NCBI GenBank assembly: GCA_900557555.1
Contig: USTH01000037.1
Coordinates: 1 to 14,333 of the forward strand
Length of the DNA: 14,333 bases
Origin: an uncultured Prevotellaceae bacterium
Lineage (GTDB): Bacteria > Bacteroidota > Bacteroidia > Bacteroidales > Bacteroidaceae
Direction: 5' to 3'
The notes under the pieces were generated by a model. The model worked only from the letters and a program-made list of their open reading frames with translations. It did no database searches and was not told the DNA's origin. The position numbers were made by a program, and so were the translations under genes. Shown here in pieces: positions 13,628 through 14,333 of the stretch; within the stretch, counting starts at the first letter, position 1, and each line of letters begins with the position of its first letter.

Positions 13628-13633
13628 CAACAC

Positions 13634-13658
13634 ACACCGGGGGCTCACCCCAAGGTGT
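13634..13658 (+). repeat. Small GC-rich hairpin after the AraC-type gene
   Basis: ACACC (13634-13638) pairs with GGTGT (13654-13658), and inside it GGGG (13640-13643) pairs with CCCC (13648-13651) around a CTCA loop, with a small internal bulge. It follows the AraC-type stop codon by seven bases and precedes the main terminator. No T-run follows, so by itself it is not an intrinsic terminator. Confidence 0.3.
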
Positions 13659-13668
13659 AGAGACAAAC

Positions 13669-13721
13669 AAAACAGCACTGCGGCAGATTTGGATGCTCCG
13701 AATCTGCCGCAGTGCTGTTTT
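13669..13721. terminator. Long bidirectional intrinsic terminator between convergent genes
   Basis: A perfect 21-base inverted repeat (13669-13689 with 13701-13721) continues inward through one G-T wobble and three more pairs to a three-base loop at 13694-13696, a stem of 25 pairs. The core is GC-rich (CAGCACTGCGGCAG) and is flanked by AAAA on the left and TTTT on the right, so either strand ends in a U-run. It stands between the plus-strand AraC-type gene (stop at 13627) and the minus-strand S41 gene (stop at 13786), as expected for a shared terminator. Confidence 0.9.
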
Positions 13722-13785
13722 AAACCTATTCGGGCGTTAGGACTTATTGAATTTTGGGGCTAACTTGGCATATCCGAGAACAACC

Positions 13786-14333
13786 CTATTTTGCAGGCTT
13801 CGACAGAATCGCTTTATATCGCATGGGGTCGGCAAGCAGTTCTGCAGCAGCACGAACCTGCTTGTCTCCTTTAAGCAGGTTTTCCATTATGCCGGCTGTG
13901 TAATAGTATCTGTCGCAGATGGCAGAAGCCAGACGCTCCTTCATGGCCCCCTTGTTGCGACGTAGCACTTCGCCCATGTCGGGCTTCATGTCTTTCTTCA
14001 GGTTTTCCACCTTGTCGAGCGTTTCCTTCGGCATCCCCTCCGCCTTCATCATGTCGTGCAGACGGTCAACCAACTTGAGGCTGACATACTCGGGCGAGAA
14101 GTCAGATGCCGTCACCTGCCGCACAAAGTCATCATAATCCTCATCCGAAACAACAAAATCCTTTGCAGGGGCAATGGAGTCACGACCCAGACAATAGCCC
14201 GTAACATAATCGAAGAACTCATCACTCGCGCAAAGATACTCCAGATTGGCGGGTAGCGTGTCACCTTTCACTTCTACATCGGGCGTGATGCCTCCGCCGT
14301 CCCTTACAGGTCGGCCTGCCTCCGTATAGAACA
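13786..14333 (-). CDS. S41-family protease, C-terminal part (5' end beyond the window)
   Basis: The minus-strand frame is open to the right edge and encodes 181 residues ending at the TAG at 13786-13788. The GTG at 14271 is not a real start: coding sequence continues upstream with FYTEAGRPVRDGGGITPDVE, whose GRPVRDGGGITPD block is the conserved end of the S41 catalytic core. The rest (about 160 residues) is the charged, helical C-terminal extension seen in Bacteroidota S41 proteins, with a YYTAGIMENLL...VRAAAELLADP pattern near the end resembling the Y-F-A-I...V-N-K-A-I-E-L-L end of the S41 protein at 9988-11577. The signal peptide, PDZ domain and Ser-Lys dyad would lie outside the window, so activity cannot be judged. 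It converges on the terminator at 13669-13721. Confidence 0.88.
   Translation of the reverse strand, partial: FYTEAGRPVRDGGGITPDVEVKGDTLPANLEYLCASDEFFDYVTGYCLGRDSIAPAKDFVVSDEDYDDFVRQVTASDFSPEYVSLKLVDRLHDMMKAEGMPKETLDKVENLKKDMKPDMGEVLRRNKGAMKERLASAICDRYYYTAGIMENLLKGDKQVRAAAELLADPMRYKAILSKPAK

Overview
The window looks like chromosomal DNA of a Bacteroidales bacterium, probably of the Prevotella/Bacteroides type. Three promoters carry the Bacteroidota -7 element TAnnTTTG (all as TACCTTTG) instead of a sigma70 TATAAT box. Start codons lack Shine-Dalgarno sequences and sit behind A/C- or A/T-rich leaders. The proteins (a ParE with Q-T-K loop, YbeY with an Asp in the third metal position, tandem S41 proteases, a DNA-binding-domain-only AraC protein) fit that phylum. 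Genus assignment is an inference. No mobile element, CRISPR array, tRNA or rRNA was seen.

Left half, minus strand (5895 down to 100): a tightly packed cluster of six genes. It starts with a U32-family tRNA-hydroxylation-type protein behind a clear promoter. A cell-envelope cassette follows: a WaaE/KdtX-like family 2 glycosyltransferase, an InaA/Kdo-kinase-like lipopolysaccharide kinase (ATGA overlap with the glycosyltransferase), a HisC/CobD-like PLP enzyme, a LicC-like cytidylyltransferase and a CDP-glycerol-type glycerophosphotransferase. Read together, the last five suggest a pathway that builds a core sugar on lipo(oligo)saccharide, phosphorylates it, makes a phospho-amino-alcohol with the PLP enzyme, activates it with CTP, and transfers it as a phosphodiester. 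This is the best candidate for an incompletely described system here. At the extreme left a second promoter points out of the window.

Centre: a 293-base divergent intergenic region (5896-6188) with back-to-back promoters, one for each direction.

Right half, plus strand (6189 to 13120): a run of six genes with gaps of 12 to 64 bases: a GNAT-family acyltransferase (YghO-like), topoisomerase IV subunit B, phosphopantetheine adenylyltransferase (coaD), a periplasmic S41 protease with PDZ domain, ruvB and ybeY. Apart from the acyltransferase and the protease these are core housekeeping functions: DNA topology, CoA synthesis, recombination and rRNA maturation. A small AraC-type DNA-binding protein follows under its own near-consensus promoter. 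The window closes with a long perfect hairpin that serves as a bidirectional terminator, and with the C-terminal part of a second S41 protease on the minus strand that runs off the right edge.

Three start codons were moved from the longest possible frame to an internal ATG, two of them on promoter position. Domain calls come from motif reading, not from database searches.
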